A DNA stretch of 64,000 nucleotides from Mesobacillus persicus (GTDB taxonomy: Bacteria > Bacillota > Bacilli > Bacillales > Cytobacillaceae): the NCBI RefSeq assembly GCF_900109925.1, contig NZ_FOBW01000002.1:124001-188000 (forward strand), given 5' to 3'. The position numbers were made by a program, and so were the translations under genes. Under the pieces are notes generated by a model. The model worked only from the letters and a program-made list of their open reading frames with translations. It ran no database searches and had not been told where the DNA came from. Shown here piece by piece: positions 19,389 through 29,037 of this stretch. Numbering within the stretch: the first letter of the stretch is position 1; every line of letters begins with the position of its first letter.

Positions 19389-21167
19389 TTATTCCACTTG
19401 TTTCTTAATCTTTAGTGACAAACTTAGTTCTTCAAGTTGCTGTTCACTCACTTCACCTGGTGCTTCTGTTAACAAGCAACTTGCACTTGCCGTCTTAGGG
19501 AAAGCAATGGTGTCGCGAAGGTTCGTTCTTCCAGCAAGGAGCATCACCATGCGGTCAAGACCTAAGGCGATTCCACCATGCGGCGGCGTCCCATATTCAA
19601 ATGCTTCCATCAGAAAGCCAAATTGTTCGTTTGCTTGCTCTTTTGTAAAACCAAGGACCTCAAACATTTTCTCTTGAATTTCACGTTCGAAAATCCTTAA
19701 AGATCCTCCACCTAGCTCATAACCATTCAGTACGAGGTCGTAAGCCTGCGCTCTCACACTGCCTGGGTCAGATTCAAGAAGGGGTAGGTCTTCACGAACA
19801 GGCATCGTAAACGGATGATGGGCTGCATAATAACGACCTTCTTCTTCCGCATACTCAAGCAATGGCCAATCGGTAATCCACAGGAAATTGAACTTTGATT
19901 GATCAATCAACTCAAGGTCCTTACCAAGCTTTAATCTTAATGCTCCAAGTGCATCGGCTACAACTTTCTTTTTATCAGCGACAAAGAGAAGTAGATCCCC
20001 AGTTTCAGCCTGTAGAAGGGAAGTGATTGCTTCTTGAACTTCAGTATCTAAGAACTTAGAGATTGGTCCTTTCAAGCCTTCTTCCTCGGCCTTTAACCAT
20101 GCTAAGCCTTTTGCTCCGTAAATAGAAACGAATTCTGTTAACGCGTCAATATCTTTGCGAGAGTACTTAGCTGCTCCTCCCTTCACATTGATCGCTTTCA
20201 CCTGGCCGCCGCTCTCAACAGCCGCAGTAAACACCTTGAACCCTGAACCTTTAACAGCTTCAGATAAATCCACAAGTTCCAGACCAAAGCGTGTATCTGG
20301 CTTATCTGAACCATAGCGGCCCATTGCATCATCATAGGACATACGGTTGAATGGAGCTTCCACATCAATCCCCTTAACATCCTTCATAACCTTCTGCATC
20401 ATTTGTTCCGTTAAAGCGAGAATATCTTCCTGGCTCATAAAACTTGTTTCAATATCAATTTGCGTAAATTCTGGCTGACGATCGGCACGAAGGTCTTCGT
20501 CACGGAAACAACGAGCGATTTGGTAATAGCGTTCAACTCCACCAACCATCAATAGCTGTTTAAAAATTTGTGGCGATTGAGGTAGTGCGTAAAATTCACC
20601 AGGATGAACCCGACTTGGAACAAGATAATCTCTTGCTCCCTCAGGAGTGCTTTTGGTCAAAATTGGTGTTTCAACATCAAGAAAGCCTTCTCCATCTAAA
20701 TAATCACGAATCGCTTTTGTTGTTTGATGTCTCATTTTAAGCGTTTCAGCCATAACCGGTCGACGCATATCAAGGTAACGATACTTCAAGCGAAGATCCT
20801 CAGAAACATCTGTTTTATCCGTAATCGTAAATGGAGGTGTTTTCGCCTCATTTATAATGGTAATTTCCTCAGCTGCAACTTCAATTTTACCTGTTTTCAG
20901 GTTGTCATTGATTGTGCCCTCAGCCCTCGCCACGACTTTCCCCTTTATATCAAGGACATATTCGTTCCGGACTTTTTCAGCTACAGCAAGTGCTTCTTTT
21001 GATGCATCAGGGTTAAAAACAATCTGCACGATTCCTGTTCTGTCACGTAAGTCAATAAAAATGAGTCCGCCGAGATCACGACGTTTCTGAACCCATCCCT
21101 TTAATGTGACCGTCTCTCCAATCGCTATTTCTGTTACGTCACCGCAAAAATATGATCTCCCAAACAT
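19389..21167 (-). CDS. aspS: Aspartyl-tRNA synthetase
   Basis: 592-residue bacterial-type class IIb synthetase. The N-terminal OB anticodon-binding domain includes [19 protein letters not shown]. Catalytic motifs follow: [18 protein letters not shown] (motif 2) and [15 protein letters not shown] (motif 3), with the GAD insertion between about residues 290 and 420. It charges tRNA-Asp. It starts 13 bases after the hisS stop and is cotranscribed with hisS from the T-box-controlled promoter. Confidence 0.98.
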   Translation of the reverse strand: MFGRSYFCGDVTEIAIGETVTLKGWVQKRRDLGGLIFIDLRDRTGIVQIVFNPDASKEALAVAEKVRNEYVLDIKGKVVARAEGTINDNLKTGKIEVAAEEITIINEAKTPPFTITDKTDVSEDLRLKYRYLDMRRPVMAETLKMRHQTTKAIRDYLDGEGFLDVETPILTKSTPEGARDYLVPSRVHPGEFYALPQSPQIFKQLLMVGGVERYYQIARCFRDEDLRADRQPEFTQIDIETSFMSQEDILALTEQMMQKVMKDVKGIDVEAPFNRMSYDDAMGRYGSDKPDTRFGLELVDLSEAVKGSGFKVFTAAVESGGQVKAINVKGGAAKYSRKDIDALTEFVSIYGAKGLAWLKAEEEGLKGPISKFLDTEVQEAITSLLQAETGDLLLFVADKKKVVADALGALRLKLGKDLELIDQSKFNFLWITDWPLLEYAEEEGRYYAAHHPFTMPVREDLPLLESDPGSVRAQAYDLVLNGYELGGGSLRIFEREIQEKMFEVLGFTKEQANEQFGFLMEAFEYGTPPHGGIALGLDRMVMLLAGRTNLRDTIAFPKTASASCLLTEAPGEVSEQQLEELSLSLKIKKQVE

Positions 21168-21180
21168 GAAGCTTCCCCCT

Positions 21181-22458
21181 TTATTTAATTAGCTCTTTGA
21201 ATTTTTCTAAGAAGGAGTCTAGCGGCAATTCAACTTGTCCGCCGTCATCCATGGACTTCAGTGCAATTTTATTATCAGCGAGCTCATCGTCTCCTAAAAC
21301 GGCAACGTATTTTGCTTGATAGCGGTCAGCTGCCTTAAATTGTGTTTTTATTTTACGGTCTAAATAATCTCTTTCTGCGGAAAAACCAGCACTTCTTAAT
21401 TGGTGAAGAAGTCCTACTGTATAATCTTTGGCATTCTCTCCAAGGGAAACTAAATAACAATCAATCTTATTTACTACCGGTAGCTCGACCCCTTCTGCAT
21501 CAAGAGCAGCTAAAAGGCGCTCAATACTAAGCGCAAAGCCAATTCCAGGTGTTTCGGGTCCACCGATTTCTTCGACAAGACCGTTGTAGCGACCTCCACC
21601 ACAAAGAGTGGTAATTGCCCCAAATCCTTCTGCGTCACTCATAATTTCAAACGCCGTGTGATTGTAATAATCTAGTCCACGAACGAGGTTTGGATCCTCC
21701 TCAAACTCAATACCAATATCCGTCAAATATTTCTTTACCTTTGTAAAATATTCGCTCGATTCTTCATTTAAAAAATCGATAATCGATGGTGCCGATTTCA
21801 TTAATTCATGATCACGATCTGCTTTACAATCGAGAATTCGCATCGGATTTTTCTCTAGTCGGTTTTGACAATCACTACAAAATTCACCAATACGTGGTTG
21901 GAAATGCGCGATGAGCGCATCGCGGTGTGCTTTACGACTCTCTTTATCACCAAGGCTATTAATCACAAGCTTCAATTTCTTTAAGCCTAGTTCTTGATAA
22001 ATTGCCATAGCCAACGAGATGACTTCTGCATCGATAGCTGGATCATTGCTTCCAAGTGCTTCAATTCCGAACTGGACAAATTGACGGAATCGACCTGCCT
22101 GTGGGCGCTCATAGCGGAACATTGGTCCCATATAGTAGAGCTTGACCGGCTGGGTTGCTAAACCAAACATTTTATTTCCGACGAAGGATCGAACCGTTGA
22201 AGCCGTCCCTTCTGGTCTTAAGGTAACTTCACGACCACCTCTGTCCGTAAAAGAATACATTTCCTTTTGAACGATGTCGGTCGTATCGCCTACACCTCGT
22301 GAAAATAATTCTGTATGTTCAAAAATCGGAGTACGTATTTCTTTATATTGGTATTTTTCACAAATCTCTCTAGCTTTATTTTCAATGTATTGCCATTTTT
22401 CCGTTTCACCTGGCAATATATCCTGTGTCCCGCGCGGTATTTGAATCTGCTTTGACAT
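21181..22458 (-). CDS. hisS: Histidyl-tRNA synthetase
   Basis: About 425 residues. Class II motifs are visible: motif 2 with [19 protein letters not shown], the histidine signature [16 protein letters not shown], and [15 protein letters not shown] leading into [12 protein letters not shown] (motif 3). The C-terminal anticodon-binding domain follows. The frame opens three codons earlier with a TTG directly beside the AAAGGAGG site; the ATG at 22458 has proper spacing. It is the first gene of hisS-aspS behind a T-box leader. Confidence 0.97.
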   Translation of the reverse strand: MSKQIQIPRGTQDILPGETEKWQYIENKAREICEKYQYKEIRTPIFEHTELFSRGVGDTTDIVQKEMYSFTDRGGREVTLRPEGTASTVRSFVGNKMFGLATQPVKLYYMGPMFRYERPQAGRFRQFVQFGIEALGSNDPAIDAEVISLAMAIYQELGLKKLKLVINSLGDKESRKAHRDALIAHFQPRIGEFCSDCQNRLEKNPMRILDCKADRDHELMKSAPSIIDFLNEESSEYFTKVKKYLTDIGIEFEEDPNLVRGLDYYNHTAFEIMSDAEGFGAITTLCGGGRYNGLVEEIGGPETPGIGFALSIERLLAALDAEGVELPVVNKIDCYLVSLGENAKDYTVGLLHQLRSAGFSAERDYLDRKIKTQFKAADRYQAKYVAVLGDDELADNKIALKSMDDGGQVELPLDSFLEKFKELIK

Positions 22459-22506
22459 GCCGGACAACCTCCTTTATTATCTAAGTTCTTTGTTTATTTA
22501 TGTAAA

Positions 22507-22795
22507 ACAAAAAAAGCCCCCGTCTCCTTGTCCTAAAAACAAGGGACGAGAGCTTTTGCTTCCCGTGGTGCCACCCTAATTGAAGGCAGTTTAGTGCCTT
22601 CCACTTTTACAGTTAACGCCTGTAACGTCCCTCCTACTAATGGTTGCAAAACCAACTTTCAGAAAGGAGCCTACGAGGTGTTCATTCATCAAGTCATCAT
22701 GTAGAAAAGTTTTCAGCCAAGACTTTTCCTCTCTTTTCATGTGGATCTTCATTACTATTCCTCATCAACGGCATGCTTTTGATATGACATTATAT
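22507..22795 (-). promoter_or_regulatory. T-box leader of hisS-aspS
   Basis: AGGGTGGCACCACGGGA, the T-box core, lies at 22561-22577 on the minus strand and is followed by a terminator with a GGGGGC stem end and T run near 22510. Upstream, AATAGTAA and GGCTGAAAAC mark stem I. The sequence GAA-CAC-CTC places a CAC (His) codon in the specifier position, bounded by the GAGG/CCTC lower helix. Uncharged tRNA-His should induce the operon. Confidence 0.9.
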
Positions 22796-22801
22796 TTGTT
22801 T

Positions 22802-22830
22802 ATAATACGGACGAAAAATCCGCTTGTCAA
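22802..22830 (-). promoter_or_regulatory. Sigma-A promoter of hisS-aspS
   Basis: TTGACA (22825-22830), 17-bp spacer, TATTAT (22802-22807). The -35 box contains the TGA stop codon of the upstream small gene. Confidence 0.85.
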
Positions 22831-23003
22831 GAACGTTCTAGTCGTTTTTTTAAATTTTTCACATCACGAAGTGAAAGCCCGAATTCTGAAGCGAGCTCAA
22901 TCATATTTGAACTTTGCTCCTTTTGGATAAAATCATGCAAATCGACGCTAAAAATTTGGTTTTCTCCAAGATTCATCATATTCCCTTTTTCACTAAACCG
23001 CAT
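22827..23003 (-). CDS. yrzK: Small helix-turn-helix-like protein, YrzK-like
   Basis: A 58-codon gene. The C-terminal half (MIELASEFGLSLRDVKNLKK) reads as a helix-turn-helix, comparable to the small Bacillus YrzK proteins next to hisS; the N-terminal part is polar. AAGGTGAT precedes the ATG at 23003, with further in-frame ATGs at codons 9 and 10. Its last codons overlap the -35 element of the hisS promoter. The function is unknown; DNA binding is inferred only from the motif. Confidence 0.7.
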   Translation of the reverse strand: MRFSEKGNMMNLGENQIFSVDLHDFIQKEQSSNMIELASEFGLSLRDVKNLKKRLERS

Positions 23004-23105
23004 ATAATCACCTTCCGTATGGTTATGTACCTATTGTTCCCATGAAGTTGAAAATATTTCATATCTCTGCCCGACTTTTTTTAAAAGGGTGTGTTAAACG
23101 CGACT

Positions 23106-23296
23106 GTTGATTTCCGCTCCAGTCACTTCGCTTTCCGCGGGCAGTCCGGGAGCCTCCTCGTCGCTAACGCTCCTGCGGGGTCTCCCTTGGCCTCGCACTC
23201 CCGCAGGACAATGAATAGCTTCTCCGATTAAGCCCACGCACAAGAAAATGCGCTTTTCATTTTCGAGGAGTCTTCGTGCCTGAAGCGGAAATCAAC
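23106..23296. repeat. GC-rich interspersed hairpin repeat, copy A (long form)
   Basis: Bounded by GTTGATTTCCGCTCC and GGAGCGGAAATCAAC, with the core GGGAGCCTCCTCGTCGC. Compared with the short form it carries an extra block of about 60 bp (CATTTTCGAG and nearby) inside the right arm. It sits in the 423-base gap between the small yrzK-like gene and yrvJ. Confidence 0.9.
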
Positions 23297-23426
23297 CGGA
23301 TAGCTAAAATCAACATTATCCTTTAAAAAGCTTTGATTAAACAGAAACTGGACAAAATCTAGTGATTTTGGCAATATAATCCGTTAAAATAAATACAAAG
23401 AAAAGTTTACAGGGGGATGAGAATCA

Positions 23427-25148
23427 TTGCTGAATAAAAAGATGGCCACCATCTTTGTTTGCCTGTTACTCATTATTACAGGCAGCATCCAGAAGGCCGT
23501 ACCAGCAGAAGCTCAAAATGGATTTGTAACAATAACCGCATCAAACTTGAATGTCAGAGAAGGTCCTGGACTGAGTTATTCAATCATGAGCAAAGTCAAT
23601 AAAGGGGAACGGTTTCCGATTGTTAAGGAAGAAGGAGACTGGATAAAGATTGGGCTATCAGCTGGTAGGCAAGGCTGGGTAGCCAATTGGTATACGACCA
23701 AGGACTCCGCTGACAACTCTTTAGCTACAGGCGGAACAACCGGTACGGTAACAGCAGATAGCCTTAGGGTACGAACTGGCCCTGGGACAAGCCACTCTTT
23801 AGCCGGGTCATTAACTCACGGACAAAAAGTTACCATAAAAGAGCTTAGTGGAAATTGGGTTAAAATTTCTCTAAATTCATTCGAAGGCTGGGTTTCCAAA
23901 GAATATTTGAGTATGAGTACCACCCAACAAGCAAACTCTCAAAGTGGAAAGAAAGAAGCCGTTGTGACAGCGGGTTTAAATGTTCGGACAAGCCCCTCAG
24001 TTTCTAGTAATAAAGTAGGAACTCTAGCTAAGGGGTCACGTGTTATTGTAAACTCTCAAGCAAATGGTTGGTCGCAAATCAATTATAATGGAACCAATTC
24101 TTGGGTTAGCAGTCAGTACTTGAACTTCTCAGTTCAAACCCAAAACACTACAACAGCATCAGCTACTACTGTTGTGACCGCTTCTTCCTTATATGTTAGA
24201 GATCAGGGTAGCCTAAACGGAAAAGTGGTCGGACAAGTTGTTAAGGGGCAAACGTTCACCATCCTTGCCGAAACAAATAATTGGTTAAAAATCGAGTACG
24301 AAAATGGGAAAACTGGGTGGGCAGCAGGTTGGTTCTTTGATAAGAGCCAAACCAATGGGGGAATATCCACTTCAGCTGTCAAAAATCAAACCATTACCAT
24401 TCTAAGCGATGGAACCAATATTCGGAATGATGCTGGTGTCGACGGTGCTGTTATCCAGAGAGCAACCAAAGGAGAAACATATGAAGTCACTAACCTAAAT
24501 GGTGATTGGTATCAAATCCATCTTAGTGGTGGTAAAACTGGGTATATAGCAGGTTGGATTGTTTCTCTGAACGGATCCGGGACACAAATCGAAAAGCCAG
24601 ATGCTGGTGTCCACACCAAGAACAAAACCATTGTTATTGACCCTGGACATGGTGGAAATGACAGCGGAACAATTGGTGCTAGAGGTACACATGAAAAAGA
24701 CCTTAACCTTAAAACGGCAAAGCTCCTTCACGATAAACTAAAAGCTGCCGGGGCAAATGTACATATGACAAGAACCTCCGACAAGTATGTTTCATTAGCA
24801 TCACGGGTATCAACTAGCCATTACCGGAATGCGGATGCATTCATCTCGATTCATTACGATAGCATTTCCGACAAAAGTGTCCGAGGAATGACTACGTATT
24901 ATTACTACGGGAAAGGCCTTGCAAGTGAATTGCATTCAGGTGTCATTAATCGAACGCAACTTAAAAACAGGGATGTCCGCTACGGAAACTATTATGTCCT
25001 AAGGGAAAACAAACAAAGTAGTGCCCTACTAGAACTTGGCTATTTAAGCAACCCTACCGAGGAAATGCTAGTTAGTACAAATCAATACCAACAAACCGTA
25101 GCCGATGGACTATTTGAAGGCTTAGCAAGGTATTTTAAAACGAATTAA
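23427..25148 (+). CDS. yrvJ: N-acetylmuramoyl-L-alanine amidase with five SH3b repeats (YrvJ)
   Basis: Secreted cell-wall hydrolase of 573 residues. A signal peptide of about 30 residues is followed by five bacterial SH3 domains, at roughly 31-92, 104-161, 174-230, 246-305 and 320-380, each ending in a GWV/GWI-type motif. The C-terminal Amidase_3 domain (about 400-573) has its zinc ligands in IVIDPGHGGNDSG, GTHEKDLNL and ISIHYDS, and the catalytic glutamate in LLELGYLSN. It should cleave the MurNAc-L-Ala bond. The start is TTG after GGGGGATGAG. It stands alone on the plus strand; no consensus promoter was found. Confidence 0.93.
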   Translation: MLNKKMATIFVCLLLIITGSIQKAVPAEAQNGFVTITASNLNVREGPGLSYSIMSKVNKGERFPIVKEEGDWIKIGLSAGRQGWVANWYTTKDSADNSLATGGTTGTVTADSLRVRTGPGTSHSLAGSLTHGQKVTIKELSGNWVKISLNSFEGWVSKEYLSMSTTQQANSQSGKKEAVVTAGLNVRTSPSVSSNKVGTLAKGSRVIVNSQANGWSQINYNGTNSWVSSQYLNFSVQTQNTTTASATTVVTASSLYVRDQGSLNGKVVGQVVKGQTFTILAETNNWLKIEYENGKTGWAAGWFFDKSQTNGGISTSAVKNQTITILSDGTNIRNDAGVDGAVIQRATKGETYEVTNLNGDWYQIHLSGGKTGYIAGWIVSLNGSGTQIEKPDAGVHTKNKTIVIDPGHGGNDSGTIGARGTHEKDLNLKTAKLLHDKLKAAGANVHMTRTSDKYVSLASRVSTSHYRNADAFISIHYDSISDKSVRGMTTYYYYGKGLASELHSGVINRTQLKNRDVRYGNYYVLRENKQSSALLELGYLSNPTEEMLVSTNQYQQTVADGLFEGLARYFKTN

Positions 25149-25202
25149 GCAGTAAATAATAACGAGGGATCCTTAGACTATAAAATAGAGGTAGGTTCAA
25201 GG

Positions 25203-25392
25203 TATATAAGGGGAGTTTTTCCCGTTAAACTACAGAATAGAGGTTGGTCAGGGGATATAAGGGGAGATTTTCCCGTTAAGCAAAGCAAAATGACCATTTT
25301 CATGTTTTTTTGAGTCAATAGCGGGAAATTCTCCCTTTATTTGAGCCATTTTCAGTGGTAATTCCAAATTAACGGGAATTTTTCCCCTTATC
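25203..25392. repeat. Four-palindrome intergenic element, copy 2
   Basis: Four units of GGGGAGTTTTTCCC type begin near 25208, 25259, 25321 and 25373. The linker CAAAGCAAAATGACCATTTTC is shared with copies at 3000 and 52580. It lies between the convergent ends of yrvJ and dtd. Confidence 0.8.
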
Positions 25393-25467
25393 TGGGTCTT
25401 TCAGGGCCGGCGCTTTTATTACTCCGAAATTGAGGAGAGTTCAACAGGCAAACCGAAAGAATAAATA

Positions 25468-25503
25468 AAAATGGCTCAGTATCGTGAACTGAGCCATTTT
25501 TTT
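25468..25503 (+). terminator. Bidirectional terminator between yrvJ and dtd
   Basis: AAAATGGCTCAGT and its exact complement form a 13-bp stem with a seven-base loop and seven Ts on the plus side. The minus side is followed by TTTTTATT, so it can also serve dtd. Confidence 0.88.
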
Positions 25504-25575
25504 AACATATGCAGTTGAACTACATTTTCGAATGCGGGTTTTGTAACAATCCCTAAGTAGTAGAGATTCCCCCTC

Positions 25576-26016
25576 TTAGATACTATCAATAATTAATGTT
25601 ACCGGTCCGTCATTTGTCAGTTGAACATCCATCATTGCTCCAAATACGCCGGTTTCTACTTTTACACCTTTTTCGCGTAGAATGGAATTGAAAGATTCAT
25701 AAATCTCGTTTGCATGCTCTGGACGAGCGGCTCCCATAAAGTTTGGGCGCCTTCCTTTTCGACAATCACCATAGAGTGTAAATTGGGAAACAGATAATAC
25801 CTCTCCGCCCACATCTAGTAGTGAAAGATTCATCTTCCCGTTCTCATCTTCAAAGACACGAAGATTGGCCACCTTTTCCGCAAGAAAGGCTGCATCCTTT
25901 TCTTGGTCCTCATGAGTGACCCCTACAAGTACCACAAACCCTTTTGTAATCGAACCGGTTATTTCCCCATCCACCGTAACCTTTGCTTCTTTACTGCGTT
26001 GTACAACAACTCTCAT
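25576..26016 (-). CDS. dtd: D-aminoacyl-tRNA deacylase
   Basis: 146 residues, standard DTD length. The family motifs [19 protein letters not shown] and the C-terminal [12 protein letters not shown], with the Gly/Asn-Pro type chirality loop, are present. It hydrolyses D-amino acids from tRNA. The frame extends to 26037, but AAGGAG nine bases before the ATG at 26016 gives the accepted start [10 protein letters not shown]. It follows relA by 65 bases that hold a strong hairpin; relA-dtd is a conserved pair in Firmicutes. Confidence 0.95.
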   Translation of the reverse strand: MRVVVQRSKEAKVTVDGEITGSITKGFVVLVGVTHEDQEKDAAFLAEKVANLRVFEDENGKMNLSLLDVGGEVLSVSQFTLYGDCRKGRRPNFMGAARPEHANEIYESFNSILREKGVKVETGVFGAMMDVQLTNDGPVTLIIDSI

Positions 26017-26043
26017 ACTAACAAACTCCTTAAACATGCGTCT

Positions 26044-26076
26044 GACCTCCAGTAATGTGCACTGGAGGTCAGGACG
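26044..26076. other. Strong hairpin in the relA-dtd gap
   Basis: GACCTCCAGT and its exact complement, with an eight-base loop, are followed by a T run on the plus strand, the direction opposite to both genes. On the minus strand it lies just after the relA stop and just before the dtd ribosome site, so it could be an mRNA processing or stability structure, or an antisense terminator. Confidence 0.55.
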
Positions 26077-26081
26077 TTTTT

Positions 26082-28277
26082 TTAGTTTAGTACCCTTCTG
26101 ACAGAATAAATGTCAGGGATTTGCTTGATTCGGTCAACCACTTTTTGGAGATGGCTGACGTTTGTAATCGCAATCGACATATGAATCGTTGCCACTTTGT
26201 TCCGGTCTGATTTCCCGGAGACCGCCGAGATGTTCGTTTTTGTTTCATTAACAGCCTGAAGCACTTCATTAAGAAGTCCTCTACGGTCATAACCTGTAAT
26301 CTCAATGTCGACATTGTATTCTTTGCGGTCATTGAGAGCTGTTTCCCATTCCACTGGAATGAGACGTGCTTGGGCATCATCGGTATGAATATTCGTACAG
26401 TCAGAGCGGTGAACCGAAACCCCTCTCCCCTTTGTGATAAAGCCAACAATATCATCGCCTGGAACTGGGTTACAACAGCGCGAAAGGCGGATCAATAAAT
26501 TGTCAATTCCGGTTACCCTTACGCCTGATTCGCGTTTTTTGACTTGAGGGAGCGATTTAAGTTCTGCAACCGCGTTTGAGATATCCTTTTCCTGCTCTTT
26601 ATCACGCTTTTTCCGCCATTTCTCGGTTAATCGATTCGCAACCTGAAGGGCAGTTACCCCGCCATAGCCAACAGCAGCGTACATATCTTCTTCACTCGAG
26701 AAATTAAACTTATCGGCAACCTGCTTTATATTTTCGGGAGTTAGGATTTCTTTTAAATCAAAATCCATTAGTTTGATTTCTTTTTCAACAAGCTCCCGAC
26801 CTTTATCGACGTTTTCATCTTTCCGCTGCTTCTTAAAGAATTGGCGGATTTTATTTTTAGCCTGAGAGGTCTGAGCTAACTTTAGCCAATCTTGACTTGG
26901 TCCGTACGAGTGCTTTGAAGTCAGGATCTCAATAATGTCGCCAGTCTTGAGCTTGTAGTCCAGCGTTACCATCTTGCCGTTTACTTTTGCACCAATGGTT
27001 TTATTGCCAATTTCGGAGTGAATACGATAAGCATAGTCGATTGGTACAGAACCTGAAGGTAACTCAATCACATCAGCTTTTGGCGTAAACACGAAAACCA
27101 TGTCCGAAAACAAGTCAATTTTCAAGGACTCCATAAATTCCTCGGCATCGTTCGTTTCATTCTGGAATTCGAGGATTTCACGGAACCATGTCAATTTTTT
27201 ATCTAGTGTAAGTCCTTCTGCAACAGGCTTGCCTTCCTTATAGGCCCAGTGTGCCGCAACCCCGAACTCAGCAATACGGTGCATGTCGGTTGTCCGAATT
27301 TGAACCTCGAGAGGATCACCTTTAGGACCAATGACTGTCGTATGCAAAGATTGGTACATATTCGGCTTTGGCATTGCAATATAGTCCTTAAATCGGCCAG
27401 GCATTGGCTTCCAGCAGGTATGAATGATTCCGAGAACAGCATAACAGTCCTTGATACTGTTCACGATAATTCTCACGGCTAATAAATCATAAATTTCGGT
27501 GAATTGTTTGTTTTGCAAAACCATTTTCCGATAAATACTATAAATATGCTTTGGCCTGCCATTCAGCTCTGCCTTAATATTGACATCCTTTAATTGGTCA
27601 CGGACTTCAACCATAACTTCGTCTAAATAATTCTCCCGTTCGGCCCGCTTCTTTTTCATCAAGTTTACAATTCGGTAATATTGTTGTGGATTTAGGTACC
27701 TTAGGGCTGTATCTTCAAGCTCCCATTTAATTTTAGAGATACCAAGTCTATGGGCTAGAGGTGCAAAGATTTCAAGTGTTTCATTTGAAATTCTACGCTG
27801 TTTTTCTTGTGGGAGATGCTTCAATGTCCTCATATTGTGAAGACGGTCGGCAAGCTTAATTAAAATGACCCGAATGTCCTGAGCCATGGCAACAAACATT
27901 TTTCTGTGATTTTCCGCCTGCTGCTCTTCTTGAGACTTGTATTTAATTTTACCGAGCTTTGTTACTCCATCGACAAGCATAGCCACTTCGGAGTTAAATG
28001 CCTTTTCAATATCCTCAAGCGTTACTTCTGTATCCTCAACGACATCATGAAGAAAACCAGCGGCCACGGTCGCAGGGTCCATTTCAAGATCGGCAAGTAT
28101 CCCAGATACCTGAATTGGATGAATGATGTAAGGTTCACCTGATTTCCGAAACTGGTCATGGTGAGCGGCTTTTGCGAAATCGTAAGCTTTTCTTACCATC
28201 TCAACATGCTCATCATTTAAGTATTCACTTGTCATTTGGATAACTTGCTCGGCGGTTAACACTTCATCATTCGCCAT
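26082..28277 (-). CDS. relA: Bifunctional (p)ppGpp synthetase/hydrolase RelA (Rel)
   Basis: 731 residues from the chosen start, the length of Firmicute Rel. The order is an HD hydrolase domain ([26 protein letters not shown] near residues 50-80), a synthetase domain ([29 protein letters not shown]), a TGS domain ([14 protein letters not shown]), a zinc-finger region ([17 protein letters not shown]) and a C-terminal ACT domain. It makes and degrades the alarmone. The frame extends 47 codons upstream to 28418, but AAAGGTGATT before the ATG at 28277 and the promoter at 28398-28426 exclude that. Confidence 0.97.
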   Translation of the reverse strand: MANDEVLTAEQVIQMTSEYLNDEHVEMVRKAYDFAKAAHHDQFRKSGEPYIIHPIQVSGILADLEMDPATVAAGFLHDVVEDTEVTLEDIEKAFNSEVAMLVDGVTKLGKIKYKSQEEQQAENHRKMFVAMAQDIRVILIKLADRLHNMRTLKHLPQEKQRRISNETLEIFAPLAHRLGISKIKWELEDTALRYLNPQQYYRIVNLMKKKRAERENYLDEVMVEVRDQLKDVNIKAELNGRPKHIYSIYRKMVLQNKQFTEIYDLLAVRIIVNSIKDCYAVLGIIHTCWKPMPGRFKDYIAMPKPNMYQSLHTTVIGPKGDPLEVQIRTTDMHRIAEFGVAAHWAYKEGKPVAEGLTLDKKLTWFREILEFQNETNDAEEFMESLKIDLFSDMVFVFTPKADVIELPSGSVPIDYAYRIHSEIGNKTIGAKVNGKMVTLDYKLKTGDIIEILTSKHSYGPSQDWLKLAQTSQAKNKIRQFFKKQRKDENVDKGRELVEKEIKLMDFDLKEILTPENIKQVADKFNFSSEEDMYAAVGYGGVTALQVANRLTEKWRKKRDKEQEKDISNAVAELKSLPQVKKRESGVRVTGIDNLLIRLSRCCNPVPGDDIVGFITKGRGVSVHRSDCTNIHTDDAQARLIPVEWETALNDRKEYNVDIEITGYDRRGLLNEVLQAVNETKTNISAVSGKSDRNKVATIHMSIAITNVSHLQKVVDRIKQIPDIYSVRRVLN

Positions 28278-28397
28278 GAAATCACCTTTATCATAAAAAA
28301 TCTGGAGGATTTTGCAATGTCTCCAGCGGCCATTGTATAAAATAAAATGGTTTCCTAACCATCTTCCTAATTCTAAAGTATCAAATGGATTGTTATT

Positions 28398-28426
28398 ATT
28401 ATCAAAGAAAAATTCCAATATGTAAA
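28398..28426 (-). promoter_or_regulatory. Sigma-A promoter of relA-dtd
   Basis: TTTACA (28421-28426), 17-bp spacer, GATAAT (28398-28403). This gives a leader of about 115 nt before the relA start. Confidence 0.6.
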
Positions 28427-28492
28427 GAAAAGAATCTAATTTAGCGTGAGAAATCGAAAAAAATGTCGAAAAACCTTTAGATACTATATGGA

Positions 28493-28516
28493 AAAGGCAC
28501 CCCGGGTAGAAGTGCC
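28493..28516 (-). terminator. Terminator after apt
   Basis: AGGCAC and GTGCCT enclose a CCCGGG-rich loop and are followed by TTTT on the minus strand. It separates recJ-apt from relA. Confidence 0.65.
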
Positions 28517-28524
28517 TATCTCTT

Positions 28525-29037
28525 TTAGTATTCCAATAGTGTAAGGATATCGTAGTTGCCTATCTTGCTGCGGCCGTCTAGATAGGTTAGTTCAATTAGG
28601 AACGCAATCCCAGCAACAACACCACCTAGTTCCTCAACTAATTTAATGGTTGCTTCAATTGTACCACCTGTTGCAAGTAGGTCATCAGTAATCAACACTC
28701 TTTGACCAGGCTTGATTGCATCCCTATGGATTGTTAAAACATCTGTGCCGTATTCAAGGCCATAATCTACATCAACCGTTTCGCGCGGCAACTTCCCTTT
28801 TTTACGAACAGGAGCAAAACCCAACCCAAGTGAATAAGCCACTGGGCATCCAATGATAAATCCGCGGGCTTCAGGTCCAACGATAAGGTCGATTTCTTTA
28901 TCACGCGCATAAGCGACAATCTGATCGGTTGCATATTTATATGCATCGCCATTAGCCATCAATGGTGTGATGTCCTTAAATTTAATACCCGGCTTTGGCC
29001 AATCGGGTACGATGGCTACGAATTGCTTTAAATCCAT
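28525..29037 (-). CDS. apt: Adenine phosphoribosyltransferase
   Basis: 170 residues, family length. The start [20 protein letters not shown] is typical. The PRPP-binding loop [18 protein letters not shown] is intact and the adenine-binding region [13 protein letters not shown] precedes it. It converts adenine plus PRPP to AMP. The ATG overlaps the recJ stop by one base (TAATG), so the two are translationally coupled; recJ-apt-relA is a conserved Firmicute order. Confidence 0.97.
   Translation of the reverse strand: MDLKQFVAIVPDWPKPGIKFKDITPLMANGDAYKYATDQIVAYARDKEIDLIVGPEARGFIIGCPVAYSLGLGFAPVRKKGKLPRETVDVDYGLEYGTDVLTIHRDAIKPGQRVLITDDLLATGGTIEATIKLVEELGGVVAGIAFLIELTYLDGRSKIGNYDILTLLEY

Noticed and set aside
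28278-28418. 47-residue N-terminal extension of RelA
   Set aside because: It lies over the promoter region, lacks family similarity, and a good ribosome site precedes the internal ATG at 28277.
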